Source of the DNA: Candidatus Acidiferrum typicum
GTDB taxonomy: Bacteria; Acidobacteriota; Terriglobia; Acidiferrales; UBA7541
Direction of reading: 5' to 3'
DNA: 64,000 bases
Assembly: GCA_025463055.1 (NCBI GenBank)
Contig: JAOAPV010000119.1
Span: forward strand, 1 to 64,000
A program made the translations under genes and the position numbers. Below, piece after piece: positions 26,442 to 35,372 of the stretch. The notes beneath the pieces were generated by a model that was given only the letters and a program-made list of their open reading frames with translations, did not search any database and had not been told where the DNA came from. Position 1 is the first letter of the stretch, and each line of letters opens with the position of its first letter.

Positions 26442-26627
26442 ATGTGGATCTTAGTGAATCTGGCCATGTTGGTTATGGCGACGGTGATTGCCGGCGCAGC
26501 CGCAGTAACCGTGTATTGGCTCCTGCTCCGCGCCACCTTGGAGTTGATGCGGCCTGCCGCGGCTTCTGTCGCGGTGCGGCAGCGGCCGGCCACACGCAAT
26601 GTTCTATCCAGGGAACGGAGCAAGTAG
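26442..26627 (+). CDS. Small membrane protein
   Basis: This 61-residue protein has one long hydrophobic segment (about 3-32, rich in Ala, Val and Leu) and a basic tail (RQRPATRNVLSRERSK). The start follows GGAGG at 9-base spacing. Its stop codon touches the ATG of the SPFH remnant, so the two were probably one operon. The function is unknown; it may have been an accessory subunit of the lost SPFH protein. Confidence 0.45.
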   Translation: MWILVNLAMLVMATVIAGAAAVTVYWLLLRATLELMRPAAASVAVRQRPATRNVLSRERSK

Positions 26628-27012
26628 ATGCTGGCCCTGAAATATTTGCTGGTCATTCTCGGTATTGGGCTCTTCGGCAGTTCCGGAGCACTGGTTGTTT
26701 ATGACATTTACCTATCCTCGCAGTTGCGCCGCCTGCTTGGGCGACGTCGTCGGGATGAAGCCACTGGCGACTTCCTCCCGGAAGCGAACACGGAGCTTGG
26801 CACAAGCGCAAGTGCGCGTGCTACAGGCTAAGGCCGAAGCGGATTCCATGCAGTACACGCTGCCGCTGAAGCAGAAGCAGATTGAACAAAGCAAGCTGGA
26901 GGCTCAGGCACGCAAGGAAGCCCGCGGAGGACCCGGAGGACGGTCCACCCCTAGCCGCTGCGCAAAAGCGCTCCGGCCGTCGGCCTTAGGTTTGAGCAGC
27001 GAGCACGGCTAG
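26628..27012 (+). pseudogene. Decayed SPFH/prohibitin-like gene (N- and C-terminal remnants)
   Basis: Residues 1-43 from 26628 (MLALKYLLVILGIGLFGSSG, then a YDIYLSSQLRRLL stretch) look like the membrane anchor of acidobacterial SPFH proteins. In another frame, 26797-26922 encodes a coiled-coil segment with LQAKAEADSMQYTLPLKQKQ and IEQSKLEAQARKEA, typical of the SPFH C-terminus. The roughly 250-residue SPFH core that should lie between them is missing and the frame is shifted, so the gene looks like an internal-deletion relic. The family match is by eye. The first frame closes at 26831 and the second at 27012. Confidence 0.5.
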
Positions 27013-27290
27013 ACCTGCCCCGCTGCAAGAGTTCAGAGTAGGCACGCCGCTACCTGGAGGCCAGCCAAAAACCCCTGCGGGTGGCTCAGTGTGCGTCGCT
27101 GGAGTGAGGAAGCAACGGCATCGGTGGATGCAAAGAGTTCATCGATGACGAGAACCAGGACATGGCAAGCACCGCCGCGCTTGACCATACCCTGCCCCTT
27201 CTCATACTGCCAGCGCCGCGTACTGCGCCACCCGGCTGGCGCACCTGGGTTGTTGTTGATTCTATTGGGCGAGCGGGATTTGCCATGCCG
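27013..27290. other. Gene-free stretch after the SPFH relic
   Basis: Short overlapping frames occur on both strands but none has a convincing start, ribosome binding site or family resemblance. The stretch probably contains decayed sequence from the preceding locus. Confidence 0.4.
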
Positions 27291-27320
27291 AAAAGAAAAG
27301 CCCCACCTCGCGGCGGGGCC
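27291..27320 (-). terminator. Rho-independent terminator
   Basis: On the minus strand GGCCCCGC, a short CGCGA loop and GGTGGGGC form a GC-rich hairpin followed by TTTTCTTTT. It lies 28 bases past the stop of the outer-membrane protein gene. Confidence 0.8.
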
Positions 27321-27347
27321 TCTCCTATCCACTTCAATCGGAGCTAC

Positions 27348-27890
27348 TTACTTGCCGAAGCGGTACACCAAGCCGCTCTGGATGCGCAGGTTATTCTGCT
27401 TTGCGCCGCCAAAGTGCGTGTACAGATACTCGAACTGGATGGCGCGGAAAGCCAAGTGACGCGTAACTGTGAAGTCCGCGCCGCCACCGAACGTCATCGC
27501 GAACGCATTCGTTGACGCAGACGGGAAACCAGTTACGCTGGCAGTAGCCCGCTCGCCACCGAACAGCACTTGCGCGTACGGAGTCACGCGTCCGTAATTG
27601 CGATACGAGAAGCGCGGCCCGAACAGATAGTTGATTTCATGCGACGAAGCGCCCGTCGGCAAGCCCGTGACCTTGCAGAAACCGACATCGCCGACGATAC
27701 CGACCCAGCGATTCACGTTGGCCGCGAACGTGCCTCCCGCACCTTGGCAGTTAGCGCTTGGTGCGCCCTGACCTGGACTGATTCGGACATACTGATATTG
27801 TCCGGAAACTTCCATGCCCCGGGTTTCTTGGGCCTGTGCGACACTGGTCGCGAGCAAAGCGAAACCGAACAGAATGAACAGTTTACGCAT
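27348..27890 (-). CDS. Outer-membrane beta-barrel protein
   Basis: This 180-residue exported protein has a start 5 bases after GGAGG and a signal peptide ending SVAQAQ. The mature chain alternates polar and aromatic residues in about eight strands and ends in LVYRFGK, close to the aromatic C-terminus expected for BAM insertion. It resembles the small OmpA/opacity-type barrels. A structural or small-solute role is possible. Upstream, 27912-27923 carries CCCC-ACTA-GGGG, a possible operator, and the transcript ends at the hairpin after the gene. Confidence 0.7.
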   Translation of the reverse strand: MRKLFILFGFALLATSVAQAQETRGMEVSGQYQYVRISPGQGAPSANCQGAGGTFAANVNRWVGIVGDVGFCKVTGLPTGASSHEINYLFGPRFSYRNYGRVTPYAQVLFGGERATASVTGFPSASTNAFAMTFGGGADFTVTRHLAFRAIQFEYLYTHFGGAKQNNLRIQSGLVYRFGK

Positions 27891-28438
27891 TCTTTCCTCC
27901 ATTAAGGACATCCCCACTAGGGGTAGTACTATTACTATGATCTCGAACCTTGGGCGAGCCAGCAAGCCACTTATTTTTTGTGTTTCCCGAGGGTAAACAG
28001 TGGAAGAAAACTACCATTTTCTTGCATCTTCCGACCTTCGGAACAGGCGTGAGCCGATCGGCTCTCAGGGGTTTGCCGAAGCTTTATGCACCTTGCTCGC
28101 TGGAAGTGCCAACTTGTGGGGAGGTTCGGGTCGAGAAGCGGTCCCGGTAGCAAGATCGGTTCAAGCAAGCTGTCAAGCCCTCTCCCGGCAAGTACCGATG
28201 TACTGTTTTCGCTTCGGCAATTGTGGTACCTTCATGCCATTGTCAGGTGTTCGGGGTGAATTCAAAATAGCAGTTGTGTGGACCTGGTTCGTAGCTGGCT
28301 TCTCCGCGATTTCATCGGGCCACTTCAGAGTTCTGTTTACACGGTCGGTCGTTATTTCGGCGGTTAATTGCAGGTAGTGCGACGAGAATTACTGCGGCTG
28401 CGCTCGCGCGGCGGCCGCAATACGAGGTAGCTGTCCCC
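27891..28438. other. 548-base gene-free stretch with palindromes
   Basis: This divergent intergenic region holds the CCCC-ACTA-GGGG dyad next to the outer-membrane gene (27912-27923) and a perfect 14-base palindrome, GAGCCGATCGGCTC (28051-28064). Several short frames exist but none has a start signal or family likeness. A small RNA is possible but not shown. Confidence 0.4.
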
Positions 28439-28819
28439 ATGGCGATTATTCACTTTCGCTGTAAAGAGCGCCGCCGCACGGTGCGGGTGTTGCTGTCCGT
28501 GCCTCTGCGAGTTAGCGGGAAAACGGAAATCGGCGAGAAATTTGCAGTGAAGGCGCTGTCGCACTCGGTCAGCCTGCACGGTGCGTCCATCGAATTGGAG
28601 CAGGGCGTGGTGCTCGGCGAGATCCTCGAACTCGAAAACGAAACCACAAAAGAAAGAGTCGAAGGTAAGGTTGTATCCATCCGCCGGGCGCGCGACGGCA
28701 AGCGCTACGTTGCCGTGGAATTCACCGAGTCTGATCCAAACTTCTGGCACATGGCATTTCCTATGCCCGGCGCAAGGCCAATGCGTCGCCCCATTGCTTC
28801 AAAAGTCTCCTCGCTGTAA
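28439..28819 (+). CDS. PilZ-domain protein
   Basis: This 126-residue single-domain protein has the PilZ N-terminal arginines RRRTVR at about 11-16 and the second motif as SVSLHG near 43, where the usual Asp/Asn is Ser. The chain ends GKRYVAVEFTESDPNFWHM. PilZ domains bind cyclic di-GMP and switch motility, exopolysaccharide or transcription. The altered second motif may weaken binding. GAGGTAG precedes the ATG. There is no partner domain, so it probably acts on another protein. Confidence 0.75.
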   Translation: MAIIHFRCKERRRTVRVLLSVPLRVSGKTEIGEKFAVKALSHSVSLHGASIELEQGVVLGEILELENETTKERVEGKVVSIRRARDGKRYVAVEFTESDPNFWHMAFPMPGARPMRRPIASKVSSL

Positions 28820-28870
28820 TTCGCACAGGCGGGCACCCGATACCTCCTCACCACCGTTCTATATTATCTT

Positions 28871-29407
28871 TTGTGGGTGCCCCCTCCGCGAAGATCGCTT
28901 GCCACCCCGCGAAAGTCGGCCGGAAAAATCCCGCGAAAAATCGGGCTGATCTCCGATACGCACGGATTGTTGCGCGATGAAGCCCTGCAAGCATTAAGCG
29001 GCTCCGATTTAATCATTCACGCGGGCGATGTGGGCGATCCCAAAATATTGGAGGCTCTGGGGGTGCTTGCGCCCACGGTGGCCGTGCGGGGAAATGTAGA
29101 CACGGCTGCTTGGGCGAAATCCCTCCCAGAAACAGCGGTGGCGGAAGCAGGGTCCATGCGCATTTATGTGCTCCACGATATAAAGACTCTCGATTTAGAT
29201 CCAAACGCCGCGGGATTTCACATCGTGGTCAGCGGTCACTCTCACAAATTCGGACGCAGCGAGCAAAATGGCGTCGTATACATAAACCCTGGGAGCGCAG
29301 GTCCGCGTCGATTCGATCTTCCGATCACAATTGCGCGGCTAGACTTGAGCGTGACGCCGTGCAGTGTTGAGTTTGTTGATCTGGAAAAAGGGCGTACAGT
29401 GAAGTGA
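28871..29407 (+). CDS. YfcE/MJ0936-type metallophosphoesterase
   Basis: This 178-residue calcineurin-like phosphoesterase has all metal motifs: GLISDTHG near 24, HAGDVGD near 50, GNVD near 73 and SGHSHK near 118. It hydrolyses phosphodiesters in vitro in characterised relatives; the natural substrate is unclear. The start is uncertain: TTG at 28871, GTG at 28877, or an internal start, since no ribosome binding site is evident and the first 22 residues precede the fold. It follows the PilZ gene by 51 bases. Confidence 0.85.
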   Translation: MWVPPPRRSLATPRKSAGKIPRKIGLISDTHGLLRDEALQALSGSDLIIHAGDVGDPKILEALGVLAPTVAVRGNVDTAAWAKSLPETAVAEAGSMRIYVLHDIKTLDLDPNAAGFHIVVSGHSHKFGRSEQNGVVYINPGSAGPRRFDLPITIARLDLSVTPCSVEFVDLEKGRTVK

Positions 29408-29471
29408 GGCGCGGCGGTCAGAAAGACTCTGATTCCTTCAAGGCACGCGCCACGGTTAACGGAGTGCGAAG

Positions 29472-29936
29472 ATGAAAAAGAAGCAAAAGAAGGGCGCCAA
29501 GAAGCCAGCCACGTCGAGCAAGAGCAGAGTTTCAGCGAAAGCAAAATTGAGCGCGAGAAGCGTCTCCAAAAAAAGTACCACCAAGCGCAAGCGAGCAGTG
29601 CGTAGGAAACCCGTCCGCGAGAACGAAGATGTGATGGGAAGCCAAAGCGTGGAGACCGTGCCCTTGTCCGCGGTACGGCCGAAAGCGCGGTCCGCCCGCG
29701 CCGGCGCGTCAGGTGGTGGAGGCGGCGATTACAGCGGCCTTTCCGTCGTGGCAGGCGCAGATTCAGAAAGCCCGCGAGAGTTGCTGGAAGAAGGGCAATC
29801 GTTTGAGGCAGGAATAGTGGAGGCCGTGCAAGACGCTCCCGACGCGGACAAAGGCGAGATACGAACGCGCGAGGTTCCCGAGGACGACATCCCGCCAGAG
29901 TACGACGACGACGGCCGTCCTGATACAGGCGACTGA
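29472..29936 (+). CDS. Low-complexity basic/acidic protein (histone-H1-like N-terminus)
   Basis: This 154-residue protein has sharply split charge. Residues 1-50 are Lys/Arg/Ser/Ala-rich (KKKQKKGAKKPATSSKSR), like histone-H1 tails of bacterial nucleoid proteins. Residues 85-154 are acidic and end in PEYDDDGRPDTGD, and a Gly run separates the halves. A GGAG box precedes the ATG. No fold is recognisable. DNA binding by the N-terminal half is inference; charge shielding by the tail is possible. Confidence 0.55.
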   Translation: MKKKQKKGAKKPATSSKSRVSAKAKLSARSVSKKSTTKRKRAVRRKPVRENEDVMGSQSVETVPLSAVRPKARSARAGASGGGGGDYSGLSVVAGADSESPRELLEEGQSFEAGIVEAVQDAPDADKGEIRTREVPEDDIPPEYDDDGRPDTGD

Positions 29937-30009
29937 CTCGGAAGCGTTTCTGAGTAAAGCTGCAGCGTGCAGACTTGGTCAGCGTAGCGCTCGCGGGCGC
30001 CGCAAGCAG

Positions 30010-31011
30010 CTAGGCCTCTGCCGCTTCAATCGCTCTGCCTTCTCGTCTCTGCGCCACAGGGTGAGGCGCGGTAATCACCAATAAAACGGCAGTCAAAATC
30101 ACCGCAGCGGCGATGATCGTGCGCAAGTTGATCGATTCTCCAATAAGCAGCCACCCAAGAAAAAGCGCCACCACCGGATTCACAAACGCATACGTTGCCA
30201 CGCGCGTCGCTGTGCTTTCCTTCAAAATGTAAATGTAAGCAGTGAATCCCACCATCGATCCAAACATAATGAGATACGCCAGCGCCGCCCAAGAACGCGC
30301 AGACACGGCGCTTAGATGAAGAGCCGCAACTTCGCCGGACGCTATTCCCGCAATCCACAAACAAACTCCGCCGGCAAGGCACTGCATCGCCGCACCCATT
30401 AGCGGTGAGCCGGAGAGTCCGCCCGAATGTTTGGAGTAAACCGAGCCGCTGGCCCACGCCAGGGAGGCAATCACTAGAAGTCCAACGCCCATTGGATCGA
30501 CGCGACTGGTTCCTCCCAGGTTCTTAGGCCCGACCAAGAGAGCCAGTCCGCTAAAACCCAGCAGCAACCCGGCAACCACGCGCGCTCCCGGTCTAGTGCC
30601 TCCCGGTCGCAGCCAATCCACTAACACCATCCATAGCGAAACCGTCGCCACCAGCAGCGCCGTAACTCCCGAAGGAACCGTGCGTTCCGCCAGGCACACG
30701 CCGCCGTTTCCGACCGCCAACAGCAAAAATCCTGTAATGAACGACATACGCCAATGCGCCGCGGTTGGACGCACTCCGGTTTTCCAGCGCAATATGGGAT
30801 AAAGAATTAAACCCGTCAGCAGATGCCGAGAACCCGCCAACAGAAGTGGCGGGAATGACTCGATTCCCACGCGAATCGCCAGGTACGTCGATCCCCACAC
30901 CACATACACAAGCCCAAACGCGACAATGACCAACGTCGAGGTTCTTCCGCCCGTGGGAGCTCCAACGGGAGGTGAGGGTGCAGGATTGCGTTCGAGCATG
31001 GCCGTGGACAT
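30010..31011 (-). CDS. EamA/DMT-family transporter (RhaT/YedA-like)
   Basis: This 333-residue inner-membrane protein has ten predicted helices in two EamA repeats. VWGSTYLAIRVGIES in the first helix and TAYIYILKESTATRVATYAFVNPVVALFLGWLLIGE in the second repeat are family hallmarks. Members export amino acids or metabolites, and YedA/RhtA-like efflux is the best guess. The first 25 residues are Pro-rich and cytoplasmic. It is a single gene, divergent from the PilZ gene. Confidence 0.85.
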   Translation of the reverse strand: MSTAMLERNPAPSPPVGAPTGGRTSTLVIVAFGLVYVVWGSTYLAIRVGIESFPPLLLAGSRHLLTGLILYPILRWKTGVRPTAAHWRMSFITGFLLLAVGNGGVCLAERTVPSGVTALLVATVSLWMVLVDWLRPGGTRPGARVVAGLLLGFSGLALLVGPKNLGGTSRVDPMGVGLLVIASLAWASGSVYSKHSGGLSGSPLMGAAMQCLAGGVCLWIAGIASGEVAALHLSAVSARSWAALAYLIMFGSMVGFTAYIYILKESTATRVATYAFVNPVVALFLGWLLIGESINLRTIIAAAVILTAVLLVITAPHPVAQRREGRAIEAAEA

Positions 31012-31307
31012 TTGGACCTATCGCAAAGACAACGAACGTAGACGACCCAAGGCGGCTCGTCCAGCACCATATTGGATTCGCAAATGATGCAATCGCGTTA
31101 GAAATCATCATGACGTCAACAGAGCGCAATCGCCTAACCCGGTACTATAACTAAGCGTTTTAGGTTAAGACACTTCCGCGCTTTTCCACAGGTTGACCTT
31201 CCTCCTCTTTCGTGGCACTTTAGCGCCCCACTCTCCTAGGTCGAAACAGTTGTCGGGCTTTTTTTTTCGGGTCCAAGTAATAAGAAGCCGCATCTCCTGA
31301 GGGCGAG

Positions 31308-31853
31308 ATGACAGCGAAAAATCGCGCAAAGCATCTGTTGCCTTTGCCGAAAGACAATGCCGCGAAAATTCGAGCGATGCTTGCCGCCGTTCCGCAAGTA
31401 ATCTCTAGCCCTACGCTAGCGCCGACGCTCCGTCTAGCCGCGCACCCTTCCGAAATGCAGCCTCGCCGCTTCGCCCGTGTGCCCACTCACACTGTCGGCG
31501 TTCACCCCGAGCACCGCGAATACCCTCGAGCCACCTTGAAGCTCCCGTTACGGCTGCGCGGCGTCAACAGCATCCCCGAGGAAAATCCCGTCACGCTCGT
31601 CACCCGAGACATCAGCTCAACCGGTGTGTATTTCCTCTGCCCGAGGCCGCTCCCCATCGGAGCTTCACTCGACATCGAGGTCATTCTCGTCAGCAAACCT
31701 ATGGGTCATGGCAACGTAGTTCTGGCCACCAGAGCTCACGTGCAGCGCCACGAACCCGCATCCATGCCTGGATGGTATGGAATCGCCGCTTCCTTCGATG
31801 ACGTGCAATTCGATCGCGACGATCGCGTCCCCGCCCGCTTCCTCAAGCCTTAA
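31308..31853 (+). CDS. PilZ-domain protein with N-terminal extension
   Basis: This 181-residue protein has a disordered basic N-terminus (about 1-65) followed by a PilZ domain. HREYPRATLKLPLRLRG carries the arginine switch region and TRDISSTGVYF the D-x-S-x-x-G motif, so cyclic di-GMP binding is likely. It is a second PilZ protein, 2.5 kb from the first, with intact motifs. It lies upstream of the TonB receptor but is separated from it by 178 bases with its own dyad. Confidence 0.82.
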   Translation: MTAKNRAKHLLPLPKDNAAKIRAMLAAVPQVISSPTLAPTLRLAAHPSEMQPRRFARVPTHTVGVHPEHREYPRATLKLPLRLRGVNSIPEENPVTLVTRDISSTGVYFLCPRPLPIGASLDIEVILVSKPMGHGNVVLATRAHVQRHEPASMPGWYGIAASFDDVQFDRDDRVPARFLKP

Positions 31854-31971
31854 TTGCTTTTTCATTTCGTTCGCGCACAATTTTTGATGCCGCGATCCCA
31901 AATTTTCCACAGCCCCCGCGCTTGCTGTTCTGAATACTCTTGACCTAAACTCTGCCATCCGCATTTTCTGT

Positions 31972-31991
31972 ATCTTGAGTCATCTCAAGAT
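31972..31991. promoter_or_regulatory. Perfect dyad upstream of the TonB-dependent receptor
   Basis: ATCTTGAG-TCAT-CTCAAGAT is a perfect 8-bp-arm dyad centred 50 bases before the receptor ATG. It is a good operator candidate or a 5' leader hairpin. Confidence 0.5.
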
Positions 31992-32031
31992 TGCTCTGTC
32001 CAGGGGTGAGGGGAAAGTGTCAGGGGGAATA

Positions 32032-35000
32032 ATGAAAACGTTAGGGTGTGCCTTCGTTGTATTCGTGTTTCTGCTCGCGTGTGCCTCGTCTGGTTTCGCA
32101 CAATCTCAGACCACTACGGGGACCGTCCAGGGCGACGTTCTCGACGAGCGCGGCGGAAGTGTGGCCGGCGCTACCGTAGAAGCCAGGAATCTCGACACCA
32201 ATTTCACGCAAACCGAAAAAACAAACTCCGATGGCCACTTCGCTTTTCTCAGTCTCGCCCCCGGCCGCTATCAACTCACCATCAGTCAACCTGGGTTTGC
32301 CAGCATCCTCCAGCAAAATGTGAACCTCACCGTCGGTCAAGTCATCACCATCCCTGTGACCATGAAGATTTCCACCGTATCCCAGCAAATAGTTGTCTCG
32401 GACGTTCCAGTCGTCGAAACCACCAAGACCGAAAACTCCTCCACCCTCGATGAACTCGCCGTTGCACAAACTCCCGTACTCGGCCGCAAATTTGAAGACT
32501 TGCTCACCTTGACGCCCGGCGTCAGCATCAGCCAGGGTCCCGACGGCGATGAAATCAACATCAATGGCCAGCGCGGCATCTTCAACAACATCAGCCTCGA
32601 TGGCGGTGATTACAACAATGGTTTCTTCGGTGAGCAAATGGGCGGCCAGCGCGCCGCGATCGACATCACCCTCGAAGCCGTAAAGGAATTCCAAGTGGTC
32701 GCTAGCGGTGCCAATCCGGAATTCGGCCGCACGGCCGGCGGCGTGGTCAACGTGATTACCAAGTCGGGCGGGAATAGCTTTCACGGCAGCGCCTTCGAAT
32801 ACTTCCGCACCGAAGCGCTCACCGCCGCCACTTCCGACGGCAAGCCTCTCGATAATTTCCGCCGCAACCAATTCGGTGGCAGCTTCGGTGGCCCGATCAT
32901 CAAGGACAAGCTCTTCTTCTTCGCCGCCACTGAGGGCATCCGCGAAAATCTTAGCCGCAAAAATCTCAGCGCTTCTCTCGGCCCGGCCTGCTCCGTGGCC
33001 ACTCCGGTCGCAGGAGTGAATGACGCTGTGATTAGCGCAAGCCCTGAATGCCAGCGCGTCGCGCTTCTCAACTTCTTCAAGACCGCGCCCTTCCCATCGG
33101 GTATCAAGAACTCGGATGAAGGGCTTCCTATCGATCACTCCGTTCGCAATGCCTCCGTTTTCGGCCGGATCGACTATAACCTCAACCCCAAGAATCAAAT
33201 CTTCGGCTCCTACAATTTCGACTGGTCTAAGAACCCCAACCAAACCTTCGACGTCCCAACCTATGGCACCTCCGCCAACGGCATCGAAGGCCCTTCGAAG
33301 ATTCAAGCCGTCAGCACCAATTGGTTCAGCACGCTTTCCAATAGCATGCTCAACGAAGCGCATTTCACGTACGCCCGCGAAGCCCGCCCTCGGCTCGCGG
33401 TCAACCCCTCCAGCGTCCCTGATACGGCAATGGGTTTTGCGACTAATTTCCGTTTCGGCCAGCCCTTTTTCCTGGAACCTGCCGTTGACGAACTCTTTTA
33501 TCGCACAGACATTCGCGACAACTTTTCCGTCATCAAGGGCAAGCACACCTGGAAGTTCGGCGGCGAATGGATTCACAGCCGCAATTCCCAAATCTTCCGC
33601 GGCTTCTTCACCGGCCGCTACATCTTCGACAGCGTAACGGGCTTCTTGCACTACGCAACACCCGGTGGGCCAGGCTTTGGACCTACTGCGGCGGAATGCG
33701 CCGACGGTACATTTACCGACATTTCGTTAGTCACCGGAATAACTCCCACATCAAACGGCAGCTGTCCGAATGGCAGCGCATTCACTGGCGGCCCGCTCCT
33801 TCTCTATCTCCAGCACGGTCCCACCACTACCGGCGAAACTCTCGATCAATCCGGCAAAGCGGACTTCGCCAACCAAGACTACTCGCTCTTCTTTCAGGAT
33901 ACTTGGAAGGTGTTCCGCAATTTCACGCTGAATTACGGTCTCCGCTGGGATGCCCAGACTTTCCCCGACCCTACCATACCGCCGTCGCAGACCGCCTACG
34001 GCTCCAATCTCAGCAATCCGAATTTTCCGTCCACCGGCAAATTGCCCAATCAATACAAGGAATTCCAGCCGCGCATCGGTTTCGCTTGGGACGTCCGCGG
34101 AAACGGGAAATCCGCTCTGCGTGCAAGCTGGGGCATTTTCAATGCTCGGCAGAATATGCTGACCCAGGTCGGACCCATCACTACCAACGGCGTTCAGCAG
34201 CAGTCAATCGCCGCCGGTACTTGCCTGTTCAAGTTCCCGGTCGGCAATACTACGCAGTGCGGTGAAAACTCAGCCGGAGGAGCTCCACCAACCTACCCCA
34301 GTACGGTTCCGGTTCCCCTGCTACCTGCGGGTACTTTCCCCTTCCAGCCCGGCGTTACGGTCTTCAGCAAGGATTACGCCAACCCGCGCATCTACACCAC
34401 CAACGTTGGCTACGAGCAGCAACTCGTCGGCGATTACGCAGCCTACGCAGACTTCACCTTGTCTAAGGGTGTTCACCTTACACGGTTCACCAATCCCAAT
34501 GCGGGCACTGGGTTTACGCTCCCGACCACAGGTCAGGACACCGTCAACTACGTTGGCGTTCACAACGTGTTCCCGAACCTCGGTGACATCACCGACACCG
34601 TGAGTTCCGCCAAGTCTCTCTATCGCGGCGTGACCTTTGGCGTCCGCAAGCGCATGAGCCACCGTTTCCTCTTCGACGCCAACTACACTTACTCAATCGA
34701 CAAAGACGATGATTCTAACGAACGCGACCCATTTACATTCCGTTACGCCAACTTGTTCAATCTCGCGGCGGAATATTCCAACTCCGACCGTGACGAGCGC
34801 CACAAATTCAATTTCTACACGGTCAGCAATCTGCCCTGGGGTTTTGACGCCGACGTCCGCGTGCAAGCGCATTCCGCTCAGCCCATCACCGATGTCGCCA
34901 ATCTCAATCCCAGCGGCGCGCCCTGCAGCATCACTAATTCCAACACTCGCTTTGTCGTTCCTGCTGGCAGTGGCACTGCTGTCGATTGCGGCCGCAACCA

Positions 35001-35229
35001 TCTTCGCAAAGACAACGCCTTCTTCACTTTCAACTTCGGCGTCGCCCGCCCCATTCACCTCGGCGAGCGCTTCCGCATCGTTCCAAGAATCGAAATGTTC
35101 AACACTTTCAACAACAAGAACAACATCAATCCGCTATCGTCGCCGCAGCTTTTCGACTTCAACGGCTTCCTGCGCGTCGGCGTAGGCGACCCGCGCCAGG
35201 CCCAGCTATCCGTTCGCCTCGAGTTTTAA
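32032..35229 (+). CDS. Oar-like TonB-dependent outer-membrane receptor
   Basis: This 1065-residue receptor starts at the ATG after AGGGGG, with a signal peptide ending GFAQSQ. A carboxypeptidase-regulatory-like (transthyretin-fold) domain covers about 25-110 (VQGDVLDERGGSVAGATVEA). A plug domain follows with NINGQRGIFNNISLDGGDYN and GGVVNVITKSGGNSFHGS, then a long beta barrel. The chain ends in LSVRLEF with a terminal Phe. Such receptors are numerous in Acidobacteriota and are thought to take up oligosaccharides or other large substrates with TonB energy. The substrate is unknown, and no SusD-like partner or exbBD is adjacent. Confidence 0.92.
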   Translation: MKTLGCAFVVFVFLLACASSGFAQSQTTTGTVQGDVLDERGGSVAGATVEARNLDTNFTQTEKTNSDGHFAFLSLAPGRYQLTISQPGFASILQQNVNLTVGQVITIPVTMKISTVSQQIVVSDVPVVETTKTENSSTLDELAVAQTPVLGRKFEDLLTLTPGVSISQGPDGDEININGQRGIFNNISLDGGDYNNGFFGEQMGGQRAAIDITLEAVKEFQVVASGANPEFGRTAGGVVNVITKSGGNSFHGSAFEYFRTEALTAATSDGKPLDNFRRNQFGGSFGGPIIKDKLFFFAATEGIRENLSRKNLSASLGPACSVATPVAGVNDAVISASPECQRVALLNFFKTAPFPSGIKNSDEGLPIDHSVRNASVFGRIDYNLNPKNQIFGSYNFDWSKNPNQTFDVPTYGTSANGIEGPSKIQAVSTNWFSTLSNSMLNEAHFTYAREARPRLAVNPSSVPDTAMGFATNFRFGQPFFLEPAVDELFYRTDIRDNFSVIKGKHTWKFGGEWIHSRNSQIFRGFFTGRYIFDSVTGFLHYATPGGPGFGPTAAECADGTFTDISLVTGITPTSNGSCPNGSAFTGGPLLLYLQHGPTTTGETLDQSGKADFANQDYSLFFQDTWKVFRNFTLNYGLRWDAQTFPDPTIPPSQTAYGSNLSNPNFPSTGKLPNQYKEFQPRIGFAWDVRGNGKSALRASWGIFNARQNMLTQVGPITTNGVQQQSIAAGTCLFKFPVGNTTQCGENSAGGAPPTYPSTVPVPLLPAGTFPFQPGVTVFSKDYANPRIYTTNVGYEQQLVGDYAAYADFTLSKGVHLTRFTNPNAGTGFTLPTTGQDTVNYVGVHNVFPNLGDITDTVSSAKSLYRGVTFGVRKRMSHRFLFDANYTYSIDKDDDSNERDPFTFRYANLFNLAAEYSNSDRDERHKFNFYTVSNLPWGFDADVRVQAHSAQPITDVANLNPSGAPCSITNSNTRFVVPAGSGTAVDCGRNHLRKDNAFFTFNFGVARPIHLGERFRIVPRIEMFNTFNNKNNINPLSSPQLFDFNGFLRVGVGDPRQAQLSVRLEF

Positions 35230-35372
35230 GAGGCCTCCCGCCGGTAGGGGCGTGGCACTGCTGCGCCCTTCTCGGCACGATTCCAACATCACGTCTCTCA
35301 AGTCGAGAGTATTTCCGCGTTTGCAGGCCGGAAGCTCCAGCCCACCTTCTGCTACTCTGTGCAAGGTCACCG

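Noticed and set aside
28000-28377. 125-codon plus-strand frame in the gap before the PilZ gene
   Set aside because: Low-quality composition, no ribosome binding site and many Cys without pattern.
32041-33651. 536-codon open frame antisense to the TonB receptor
   Set aside because: It mirrors codon bias of the receptor gene, has no start signal and no recognisable domain.
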